Shown here piece by piece: positions 57,631 to 64,000 of a DNA stretch of 64,000 nucleotides. This stretch comes from Clostridiales bacterium (lineage in GTDB: Bacteria > Bacillota > Clostridia > Oscillospirales > Oscillospiraceae). Each line of letters opens with the position of its first letter. Position 1 is the first letter of the stretch. Location: positions 1 to 64,000 of the forward strand of contig JAJQBR010000075.1 in the NCBI GenBank assembly GCA_021203185.1, written 5' to 3'. The notes beneath the pieces are model-generated. The model was not told the origin of the DNA. It ran no database searches and worked only from the letters and a program-made list of their open reading frames with translations. A program made the translations under genes and the position numbers.

Positions 57631-59090
57631 TGTTTTGCCTCCCGGATAATCTCCTCGATGAGTACCCGCTCATCCATCGGGTATTTGACGCCGCAAATTT
57701 CCTGGTAGTCCTCGTGGCCCTTGCCCGCCAGAATGACGATGTCTCCGGCCTGGCCGATGCTCATGCAGTAGGCGATGGCCTCCTTCCGGTCCGGGATGGT
57801 GACATAGGCCCCGTCCGCCTTGGCAACCCCGGTGAGGATGTCGTTAATAATATCCATCGGCTCCTCGAAGCGGGGATTGTCGCTGGTGACAACAGTCAGG
57901 TCGGCCAGCCGGGAGGCCGCTTCGCCCATCTCGTACCGGCGGCTCTTGGCCCGGTTGCCGCCGCAGCCGAACAAACAGATGATGCGCTTCGGCCCGTAGG
58001 CCCGGATGTTGGTCAGCAGGGCCTCCAGGCTCATGGCATTGTGGGCGTAGTCGATCATCAGGGTGTACTGGCCAGGCGTGGGATAAATCTCCAAGCGCCC
58101 TTTGACCTGGATGGTGTCCAGCGCGGCAAGGACGTTCTTCTGGCTGACCCCCAGGTGGCGGCACAGAGCGATGGCCGCCAGGGAGTTATAAACGGTGAAG
58201 TCGCCGGGAATGTCCACCCGGACGGAATAGTTCTCCAGCCCCGTCAGGTCGTAGGAGACACCCAAATAGCCGGGCTGGTGAATGCGCTGGACGTTCACCG
58301 CCCGCAGGTCGGCGTTCTCGCCCATGCCGAAGGTCTCCAGCTGGCAGGTGTGGCCCGCCATGACCTGCTCCAGATAGTCGGCCTCGGCGTTGGCCAGGCC
58401 GATTTTGCACCGCTGGAACAGCAGGCCCTTGCAGGCGATATACTCCTCCATGTTCTCGTGTTCACCGGGGCCAATATGGTCCGGCTCCAGGTTGGTGAAG
58501 ATGCCGTAATCGTAGGTGAAGCCGGAAACCCGATCCAGCTTAAGGGCCTGGGAGGAGACCTCCATGACCACGTATTTGAGACCGGCATCCACCATCTCCG
58601 CGAAATACTGCTGCACCAGATAACTCTCCGGGGTGGTGTTGACGGCGTGGATGTGCTTGTCGCCGATGATAACCTCGATGGTGCCGATAAGACCAGTGGG
58701 CAGGCCGGATTTCTCCAAAATGCCCTTGATCATATAGGTGGTGGTGGTTTTGCCCTTGGTGCCGGTGACGCCGATGGTGGTCAGCTTCTCTGCGGGGTGG
58801 CCGAACCAGGCGGCGGACAGCTCCGCCAGGGCCAGCCGGGCGTTTTCCACCTCAATGACGGTGATTTTTTCGGGAACCTCCACGGGATGCTCCACCACCA
58901 CCGCCGCCGCGCCTTTTGCGAGCACATCGGGGATATACTGGTGGCCGTCCGTCACCGCGCCGGGCATACAGATGAAAATGCAGCCGGGGACGGCCTTCCG
59001 GGAGTCGTAAACCAGCGCGGAAATGTCGCTGTCCAAAGAACCCTGCACCAGGGTGTAGTTCATGCGAAAGACCAAGTCGATCAGTTTCAT
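57627..59090 (-). CDS. murE: UDP-N-acetylmuramoyl-L-alanyl-D-glutamate--2,6-diaminopimelate ligase MurE
   Basis: A 487-residue Mur ligase that adds the third residue of the peptidoglycan stem peptide. The N-terminal domain binds UDP-MurNAc-dipeptide (VYDSRKAVPGCIFICMPG). The central ATPase has the P-loop TGTKGKTTTTYMIKGIL. The C-terminal domain contains VTSDNPRFEEP; the DNPR motif marks specificity for meso-diaminopimelate rather than lysine. It lies 55 bp downstream of dapF, which makes that amino acid. Its stop overlaps the 54-residue gene. Confidence 0.96.
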   Translation of the reverse strand: MKLIDLVFRMNYTLVQGSLDSDISALVYDSRKAVPGCIFICMPGAVTDGHQYIPDVLAKGAAAVVVEHPVEVPEKITVIEVENARLALAELSAAWFGHPAEKLTTIGVTGTKGKTTTTYMIKGILEKSGLPTGLIGTIEVIIGDKHIHAVNTTPESYLVQQYFAEMVDAGLKYVVMEVSSQALKLDRVSGFTYDYGIFTNLEPDHIGPGEHENMEEYIACKGLLFQRCKIGLANAEADYLEQVMAGHTCQLETFGMGENADLRAVNVQRIHQPGYLGVSYDLTGLENYSVRVDIPGDFTVYNSLAAIALCRHLGVSQKNVLAALDTIQVKGRLEIYPTPGQYTLMIDYAHNAMSLEALLTNIRAYGPKRIICLFGCGGNRAKSRRYEMGEAASRLADLTVVTSDNPRFEEPMDIINDILTGVAKADGAYVTIPDRKEAIAYCMSIGQAGDIVILAGKGHEDYQEICGVKYPMDERVLIEEIIREAKQ

Positions 59091-59145
59091 AGATGAATCC
59101 CTCTTAATGAATGTTTATGGTGAATGGTCGGAAAAGTGTTCTGTC

Positions 59146-59970
59146 TCAGTCGCACTCGCCCTCGAACACGGTGACGGCAGGGCCGGTCATAAAGACGCTG
59201 CCGTCGGTGACTTCAATTTCCAAATCGCCGCCCCGCAGGTGGACGGTAACGTGGTCGTCGGTCAGGCCGTTCTGGCCGCAGGCCACCGCCGTGGCGCAGG
59301 CCCCGGTTCCGCAGGCCCAGGTCTCCCCTGCGCCCCGCTCCCAGACCCGCATCTGGACGTTCTGCCGGTCCATGACCCGGACGAACTCGGTATTCACCCG
59401 ATCGGGGAACATAGGGTGGTTCTCGAACTGGGGGCCGATTTTGTCGATGTCCAGCCCGTCCACGTCGTCGCACCAAACCACGGCGTGGGGGTTGCCCATG
59501 GAGACGCATGTCATGGTCCAATCCTGTCCAGCCACGTTCACCGGCTGCCCGATCACGGTGTCGCCCAGACCGGTAACAGGGATGTCCGTCGCCGCCAGAC
59601 CGGGCGCGCCCATGTCCACCCGCACCTTGGAGACCTTGCCGTTCTCCACGGTCAGGTTAAGGTATTTCATCCCGGCGTTGGTCTCCACCGCCAGGTGGGT
59701 TTTGTCGGTCAGGCCTTTGTCGTAGCAGAACTTCGCCACACAGCGGATGCCGTTGCCGCACATGGCTCCCTCGCTGCCGTCGGCGTTGTACATCCGCATC
59801 CGGAAGTCCCCCTTGTCGGAGGGGTAAATCAAAATCAGCCCGTCAGAGCCAATGCCGAAGTGCCGGTCGCTGAGCCGGAGGGCCGTGCCGTTGGGGTCGG
59901 CCAGCGGCTTTTGGGTACAGTCCACATAGATATAGTCATTGCCGCAGCCGTGCATTTTTGTAAATTTCAT
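59146..59970 (-). CDS. dapF: Diaminopimelate epimerase DapF
   Basis: A 274-residue PLP-independent epimerase that converts LL- to meso-diaminopimelate through two cysteines. The first lies in the motif GSEGAMCGNGIRCVAKF and the second in ETWACGTGACATAVA. The N-terminal FTKMHGCGNDYIYVDC is also diagnostic. It supplies substrate to MurE, encoded next, and meso-DAP for lysine synthesis. Start ATG 59968-59970 follows AGGAGGGACAACAA. Confidence 0.96.
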   Translation of the reverse strand: MKFTKMHGCGNDYIYVDCTQKPLADPNGTALRLSDRHFGIGSDGLILIYPSDKGDFRMRMYNADGSEGAMCGNGIRCVAKFCYDKGLTDKTHLAVETNAGMKYLNLTVENGKVSKVRVDMGAPGLAATDIPVTGLGDTVIGQPVNVAGQDWTMTCVSMGNPHAVVWCDDVDGLDIDKIGPQFENHPMFPDRVNTEFVRVMDRQNVQMRVWERGAGETWACGTGACATAVACGQNGLTDDHVTVHLRGGDLEIEVTDGSVFMTGPAVTVFEGECD

Positions 59971-60033
59971 TTGTTGTCCCTCCTAAATACGGGCGGTATG
60001 CAGCGGGTAAGGCGCGCATAAAATCCTACTCTT

Positions 60034-60061
60034 ATTATACTGCCAAACGATTTAAAGTAAA
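60034..60061 (-). promoter_or_regulatory. Promoter of the dapF-murE operon
   Basis: On the minus strand, TTTACT (60056-60061), 16 bp, TATAAT (60034-60039), about 60 bp before dapF. Confidence 0.6.
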
Positions 60062-60206
60062 CTGGCGTTTCCGCTAAAAATTGCGCAAAAACCCCCTCTC
60101 CGCTGGGGAGAACCGGTAAGAAGAAAAGTTTTCCCATCGGCCCCATTTTCGCCAAAGTGTGGTATACTGGAGGTGGGAACAAACCAGCAGGCAGGAGGCG
60201 CGCACT

Positions 60207-60803
60207 ATGGCCAAGAAAAGCAACCGCAACACCCGGCGCAAAATCGTCAGCGCCGCATGGAAGCTCTTTTATGAGCAGGGCTACGACGAGACCACCGTGG
60301 ACGAAATTATCGCCGCCAGCGGCACGTCCAAAGGCTCCTTTTATCACTATTTCAGCGGCAAGGACGGGCTGCTCTCCTCTCTGTCCTCCCTGTTCGACGA
60401 CAAATACGAGGAACTGATGGAGGAGATGGATCCCCGGATGGACAGCTTTGAGAAGCTGCTCTACCTGAACCGAGAACTGTTCGCCCTCATTGAGAGCAGC
60501 ATCTCGGTGGAGCTGATGAGCCGGATGTACGCCACCCAGCTGACCACCTCCGGGGAACGGCACCTGATGGACCAGGGCAGGGTCTATTACAAGTTGCTGC
60601 GGCGCATCGCCGCCGAGGGCCAGACCAGAGGGCAAATCACCGCCGCCCGCTCTCCGGCGGAGGTCAGTCGCATTTACGCCATGTGCGAACGGGCGCTGAT
60701 CTACGATTGGTGCATCCGGGGCGGGGAATACTCCCTTGCGGCCTATGGCCGGGAGATGATGCCCCTGCTGCTGCACCAGCTCCGGGGCGAGGTGTACCGG
60801 TAA
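60207..60803 (+). CDS. TetR/AcrR family transcriptional regulator
   Basis: A 198-residue regulator. The N-terminal helix-turn-helix (RRKIVSAAWKLFYEQGYDETTVDEII, then SGTSKGSFYHYFSGKDGLL) is typical; the C-terminal two-thirds is an all-helical ligand domain with no recognisable specificity. ATG 60207 is chosen because GGAGG stands 9 nt before it; an earlier in-frame start at 60159 would overlap the -10 element TATACT (60163-60168). It lies divergent from dapF and 206 bp upstream of a putP-like symporter, a possible target. Confidence 0.88.
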   Translation: MAKKSNRNTRRKIVSAAWKLFYEQGYDETTVDEIIAASGTSKGSFYHYFSGKDGLLSSLSSLFDDKYEELMEEMDPRMDSFEKLLYLNRELFALIESSISVELMSRMYATQLTTSGERHLMDQGRVYYKLLRRIAAEGQTRGQITAARSPAEVSRIYAMCERALIYDWCIRGGEYSLAAYGREMMPLLLHQLRGEVYR

Positions 60804-60914
60804 GAGAACGGCCGCTCCAAAAAGTTTTCCTTTTCCCCTATTCTCTATCGAGTAAAATGTACAGTTATTTTCGATTGATATTTCAATAAAAATTTGAATT
60901 ACCATTTAAAAAAG

Positions 60915-60973
60915 TCTGTAGTTCGTTCTGTAATTTGTTCTGTATTGACGTACTCCTCCCAAAGGCGTAAAAT
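60915..60973 (+). promoter_or_regulatory. Symporter promoter with three 12-bp direct repeats
   Basis: TTGACG (60945-60950), 17 bp, TAAAAT (60968-60973). Immediately upstream, TCTGTA recurs at 60915, 60927 and 60939, exactly 12 bp apart, the last copy ending at the -35. This looks like a tandem activator or repressor site. Confidence 0.7.
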
Positions 60974-61009
60974 AAAAACAATTTTGGGAGAAAAGAGGAA
61001 TCAATACCT

Positions 61010-62548
61010 ATGTTATCTTCATCCGTCATCTGTATGGTGATCGCTATCGTCTGCTATCTGGCGTTTCTGATTTACCTGGGCTTCCGCTGCGCGGGCGGCA
61101 ACCGCACCGTGGGCGACTACTACTTGGGCGGGCGCAAAATGGGGCCGCTGGTCACCGCCATGAGCGCCGAGGCGTCGGATATGTCCTCCTGGCTGCTGAT
61201 GGGTTTGCCCGGTGTGGCCTACGCCGCCGGTATCTGCGATGTGTTCTGGACCGCTCTGGGCCTGGGTATCGGCACCTATTTCAACTGGCTCATCGTAGCC
61301 AAGCGGCTGCGCCACTACTCCGCCTTGAATGACTCGGTCACCATCCCGGACTTCTTCGAGAACCGGTTCCGGGACAGCAGCCACATCCTGCTGGGGGTCT
61401 CCGCCCTGGTCATCGTGGTGTTTTTCATCCCCTACACCGCCTCCGGCTTCTCCGCCTGCGGCAAGCTGTTCTCCTCTCTGTTCGGCATTGACTACGTGCT
61501 GGCAATGATTCTCTCCGCCATTGTCATCATCGCCTATACCGCCGCCGGCGGCTTCCGGGCGGCTTCCCTGACGGACTTCGTCCAGTCCATTGTTATGACC
61601 GTGGCGCTGATTGCGGTGCTGTGCTTCGGCGTGGCCTGCGCCGGGGGCGTGGGCGAAGTGACCAGCTACGCCGGTTCTCTGCCCGGTTATATCGACCTGC
61701 TCAACACCCATGACTTTACCACCGGCACCGCCTCCTCTTACGGCGGCCTGCTGACCATCGTCTCCACAATGGCCTGGGGCCTGGGCTACTTCGGTATGCC
61801 CCACATCCTGCTCCGGTTTATGGCCATCGAGAACCCGGAGAAAATCAAGCTCAGCCGCCGGGTGGGAACCATCTGGGTGTTCATCGCTATGGGCATCGCC
61901 ATTTGCGTGGGTGTGGTGGCCCGCACCCTGACCCACGTGGGTATCCTGGAAGAGCTGGCCGACTCCGAGCGCGCCATCATCGGTATCGCTCAGTACCTCT
62001 CCAGCTTTGGCATTCTGCCCGCTCTGCTGGCTGGTGTGGTGCTGGCGGGCATCCTGGCCTGCACCATGTCCACCTGTGACTCTCAGCTGCTGGCAGCCTC
62101 CTCCTCCATCTCGGAGAACATCATCCACGGCGTGTTCGGCCTGAAGCTCAACGAAAGGCAGACCATGCTGATGGCTCGCGGCACCCTGTTGGTCATCGCG
62201 GTTATCGCGGTCATCTTTGCCCGCGACCCCAACAGTTCCGTGTTCGGCATCGTCTCCTTTGCATGGGCCGGATTCGGAGGCGCCTTCGGCCCGATTATGC
62301 TGTGCGCTCTGTTCTGGAAGCGCTGCAACCGCTGGGGCGCTATGGCCGGTATGGTCGGCGGCGGCGCGATGGTCTTTATCTGGGAGTACCTGGTCAGCCC
62401 CATGGGCGGCGTGTTCGGCATTTATGAGTTGCTGCCGGGCTTCCTGGTGGGTCTGTTGCTATGCTTTGTGGTCTCGCTGGCCACACCGGAGCCTTCCCAG
62501 GAGATTCAGGACGAGTTTGAGAAGGCCAAAGCGATGGACAAGGGCTGA
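61010..62548 (+). CDS. putP: Sodium:solute symporter, PutP-like (Na+/proline)
   Basis: A 512-residue symporter with about thirteen membrane segments (LeuT fold, SSS family). The N-terminal YYLGGRKMGPLVTAMSAEASDMSSWLLMGLPG region (about 42-73) is nearly diagnostic of PutP. YTAAGGFRAASLTDFVQSIVM and GMPHILLRFMAIENPEKIKLSRR are also typical, and the Na+-site segment ACTMSTCDSQLLAASSSISENI is intact. It probably imports proline with Na+. A TetR gene precedes it, and its promoter carries the repeats described separately. A clear terminator follows. Confidence 0.92.
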   Translation: MLSSSVICMVIAIVCYLAFLIYLGFRCAGGNRTVGDYYLGGRKMGPLVTAMSAEASDMSSWLLMGLPGVAYAAGICDVFWTALGLGIGTYFNWLIVAKRLRHYSALNDSVTIPDFFENRFRDSSHILLGVSALVIVVFFIPYTASGFSACGKLFSSLFGIDYVLAMILSAIVIIAYTAAGGFRAASLTDFVQSIVMTVALIAVLCFGVACAGGVGEVTSYAGSLPGYIDLLNTHDFTTGTASSYGGLLTIVSTMAWGLGYFGMPHILLRFMAIENPEKIKLSRRVGTIWVFIAMGIAICVGVVARTLTHVGILEELADSERAIIGIAQYLSSFGILPALLAGVVLAGILACTMSTCDSQLLAASSSISENIIHGVFGLKLNERQTMLMARGTLLVIAVIAVIFARDPNSSVFGIVSFAWAGFGGAFGPIMLCALFWKRCNRWGAMAGMVGGGAMVFIWEYLVSPMGGVFGIYELLPGFLVGLLLCFVVSLATPEPSQEIQDEFEKAKAMDKG

Positions 62549-62574
62549 GACCGCTCTATTAACGTAAAACCATA

Positions 62575-62619
62575 AAACCCGCCTGAGCATCGGCTTTTCG
62601 CTGCTGTTCAGGCGGGTTT
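62575..62619 (+). terminator. Terminator after putP
   Basis: AAACCCGCCTGA pairs perfectly with TCAGGCGGGTTT around a loop of about 21 nt; both ends are A/T runs, so it can act in both directions. Confidence 0.8.
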
Positions 62620-62721
62620 CCGTTTGTTTATCGCTCCTTCCTGCAAATGCTGTCAGCTCAAAATTGGCCCATCCACAGCCCTGTGCAGAAGCAGTTTATG
62701 ATATGTATCATCCGTAAACCA

Positions 62722-62754
62722 GCGCGGGAGCGTCTTTTCGGGACGCTCCCGCGC
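62722..62754 (-). terminator. Hairpin after the P-type-ATPase-like gene
   Basis: A perfect 13-bp stem GCGCGGGAGCGTC / GACGCTCCCGCGC with a 7-nt loop, 21 bp beyond the minus-strand gene. It has no U tract. Confidence 0.5.
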
Positions 62755-62775
62755 ACAGGTTCGTATGTAATTGGT

Positions 62776-64000
62776 TCAGAACTGGTCCGCCGCACGGGAA
62801 ATGGCCAGATTTGGCACCGTCCACAGCAACAGGAAAATCAACATGGTCAGCGGCGTCAGCGATGCGAAGGCCAGAGACCAGGTCAGGTAGAAGGCAAGAA
62901 CCAGACCCACCAGCGAGGCCAGCACGGCGATCCAGGCGTTCAGCCGAACCACAGCACACAGCCGCCGTCCGCCCAGCACCGCGTCGGAGTAGGAACCCAT
63001 CCCTTCGCGGGTCAGCAGCGCCCCTAACACCGGATTGTGAGGCTGCCCCGGCTCAGAGAGATCCCACCGCCGCTCAATGGGCGGGAACTCCATTTGGCTC
63101 ACCGGCAGGTCGTAGAGAGTTTGCAGCATACTGGGAATCACGTTAAAGTCCCGGGTGACCAGCACCGGACGCACCCCGCCTTTCACCAGGGCGCGAATCG
63201 CAGCCTTGGAGTAGTGAGACATCTCGTAATCCAGGCTGAAAAAGCCCGCCAGTCTTTTGTTAATGACGCAGTAGACCGTCCGGCGCAGTTTCATGCCGTT
63301 TTCCAGCTTGATGTTCATAACGGTCAGGAACCCGGACGTGCCAATCAACACCTGTTCCCCTCGGATATCCGCCGTCAGGCCCCCCGCCTCGTAGCACTCC
63401 AGGTTGTCCACCCGGCGGTAGAACCCGCCTTGACGGCGCAGTTCGGCGTCGAACAGATGGTAGAGGCCGCTGCCAGCGCTGCGCAGCATGGAGGCGGTGC
63501 AGCCGGTGAGTTTCTCCAGGGAGACGCCTTCGCTGTGCTTGATGGACTTCATGATGACGCTGCCTTCCGGGAATAAATCCTCGTCCTTGACCAGGATGTT
63601 GGCCTTGCCCCGCATGGAGGCCGCGCCGTCCCAGCCCGCCAGCACCGCTCCGGAACGATCCAGCCGACGGGTCAGGCGGAGATAGGGCTGACCAAAGGCC
63701 AGCAGTCCGCTGACCGGCGCCGCCGCCACGAGGATGGTGGACAGGCACCAGGGCAGCAGCGCCGGGCGGCCACAGCCTACTGAGGACACCACCGCGCAGA
63801 CGACAGCGGCCACGATCAGCACAGGGACCCAGGTGCGGTAGATGCGCTGGGCGCCGTCCATGCCCTGAATTTGACTGCCGAAGTCCTCTGCGGTGCCTTC
63901 CTCCCGGTTAAAGGCGCTGATGCCGTCCCACTGGTTTTCATCCAGTGTCACCCGATAGGGTTGGGACGAATTGGATGCCGTCCGGCAGGAGAGGTAGAGG
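62776..64000 (-). CDS. Membrane protein resembling a degenerate P-type ATPase, N-terminus cut by window edge
   Basis: The minus-strand frame is open from the right edge to TGA at 62776, so 407 residues are visible and the start lies outside; a GTG at 63951 is only internal. Two hydrophobic helices (VPVLIVAAVVCAVV and LSTILVAAAPVSGLL) precede a large soluble part, and two or more helices end it. The core follows P-type ATPase order but lacks key residues. Where DKTGTLTEG is expected, the sequence is KDEDLFPEG. The TGD-like hinge region reads AIRALVKGGVRPVLVTRDFNV, and no GDGxND is found. It therefore probably cannot form the phospho-enzyme. A P-type-ATPase-derived regulator or scaffold is possible; function is unknown. 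Confidence 0.6.
   Translation of the reverse strand, partial: LYLSCRTASNSSQPYRVTLDENQWDGISAFNREEGTAEDFGSQIQGMDGAQRIYRTWVPVLIVAAVVCAVVSSVGCGRPALLPWCLSTILVAAAPVSGLLAFGQPYLRLTRRLDRSGAVLAGWDGAASMRGKANILVKDEDLFPEGSVIMKSIKHSEGVSLEKLTGCTASMLRSAGSGLYHLFDAELRRQGGFYRRVDNLECYEAGGLTADIRGEQVLIGTSGFLTVMNIKLENGMKLRRTVYCVINKRLAGFFSLDYEMSHYSKAAIRALVKGGVRPVLVTRDFNVIPSMLQTLYDLPVSQMEFPPIERRWDLSEPGQPHNPVLGALLTREGMGSYSDAVLGGRRLCAVVRLNAWIAVLASLVGLVLAFYLTWSLAFASLTPLTMLIFLLLWTVPNLAISRAADQF

Noticed and set aside
57630-59096. A 488-codon plus-strand frame opposite murE, and similar frames opposite dnaG (3546-5222) and alaS (37937-39586)
   Set aside because: Each is the exact mirror of a conserved gene and has no recognisable domain or ribosome site.
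63949-63951. GTG as the start of the P-type-ATPase-like protein
   Set aside because: The frame continues open to the window edge and no ribosome site is present; it is an internal valine codon.

Overview
The window is a GC-rich piece of a Gram-positive-type, probably strictly anaerobic chromosome. An Oscillospiraceae-like member of the Clostridia is my best inference. The evidence is a dnaG-sigA operon, a T-box before alaS, mgtE, mltG beside a U32 peptidase gene, meso-DAP-type murE and dapF, a PPi-type phosphofructokinase, the oxygen-independent (cobalt-early) B12 pathway, and many ATGA/GTGA start-stop overlaps. It is mostly core housekeeping DNA. I see no prophage, insertion sequence, CRISPR array or defence island.

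Layout. 1-2 kb: a heparanase-like GH79 gene cut by the left edge and a small flavin-fold protein, both on the minus strand, each with a palindrome on its promoter. 1.7-3.5 kb: mgtE behind a long, highly structured leader RNA. 3.6-6.6 kb: dnaG-sigA. 6.7-26.7 kb: a 21-gene, 20-kb operon encoding nearly all of corrin synthesis (cbiD, F, G, H, J, ET, A, cobT, U, S, a second short cobU-like gene, cobC, cbiB, cobD, cbiP, cbiC, cbiK, cbiL). It ends with the tetrapyrrole supply genes hemA-sirC, hemC and cobA-hemD, two of which are gene fusions. 27-30 kb: a DJ-1 protein, mltG and a U32 peptidase. 30.4-33.5 kb: a pantothenate operon whose first gene is a DUF2520 Rossmann protein placed where a ketopantoate reductase is expected. 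33.5-37 kb: a large two-domain glycosyltransferase/CDP-glycerol transferase with a double-hairpin leader. 37-44.3 kb: T-box, alaS, HIT protein, comEC, holA, rnmV. 44.4-50.2 kb: a marR regulator, a heterodimeric ABC exporter pair and a MATE pump. 50.3-53.8 kb: cwlD, radA, an 87-residue unknown and a tyrosine recombinase preceded by a palindrome. 53.8-57.1 kb: a broken amidase gene, a CadC-like ArsR regulator, fba, and a divergent PPi-phosphofructokinase. 57.2-60 kb: tRNA-Ser(CGA) and a dapF-murE-small membrane protein operon, all on the minus strand. 60-64 kb: a TetR regulator, a putP-like symporter with three 12-bp direct repeats at its promoter, and a degenerate P-type-ATPase-like membrane protein cut by the right edge.

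How the parts fit. HemA, HemC and CobA-HemD feed precursor to the HemA-fused SirC domain and CbiK. CbiL, H, F, G, D, J, ET and C build the corrin ring. CbiA and CbiP amidate it. CbiB and CobD add the aminopropanol arm, and CobU, CobS, CobT and CobC complete the lower loop. HemL, HemB, a corrinoid adenosyltransferase, a cobalt transporter and dimethylbenzimidazole synthesis are not in the window. The points most worth following are regulatory RNA and DNA structures (the mgtE leader, the double-hairpin leader at 33.5 kb, the palindromic operators), the pantothenate-linked DUF2520 gene, the amidase pseudogene, the 54-residue membrane protein coupled to murE, and the pseudo-P-type ATPase. All promoters and helices were paired by eye, and no database search was possible.
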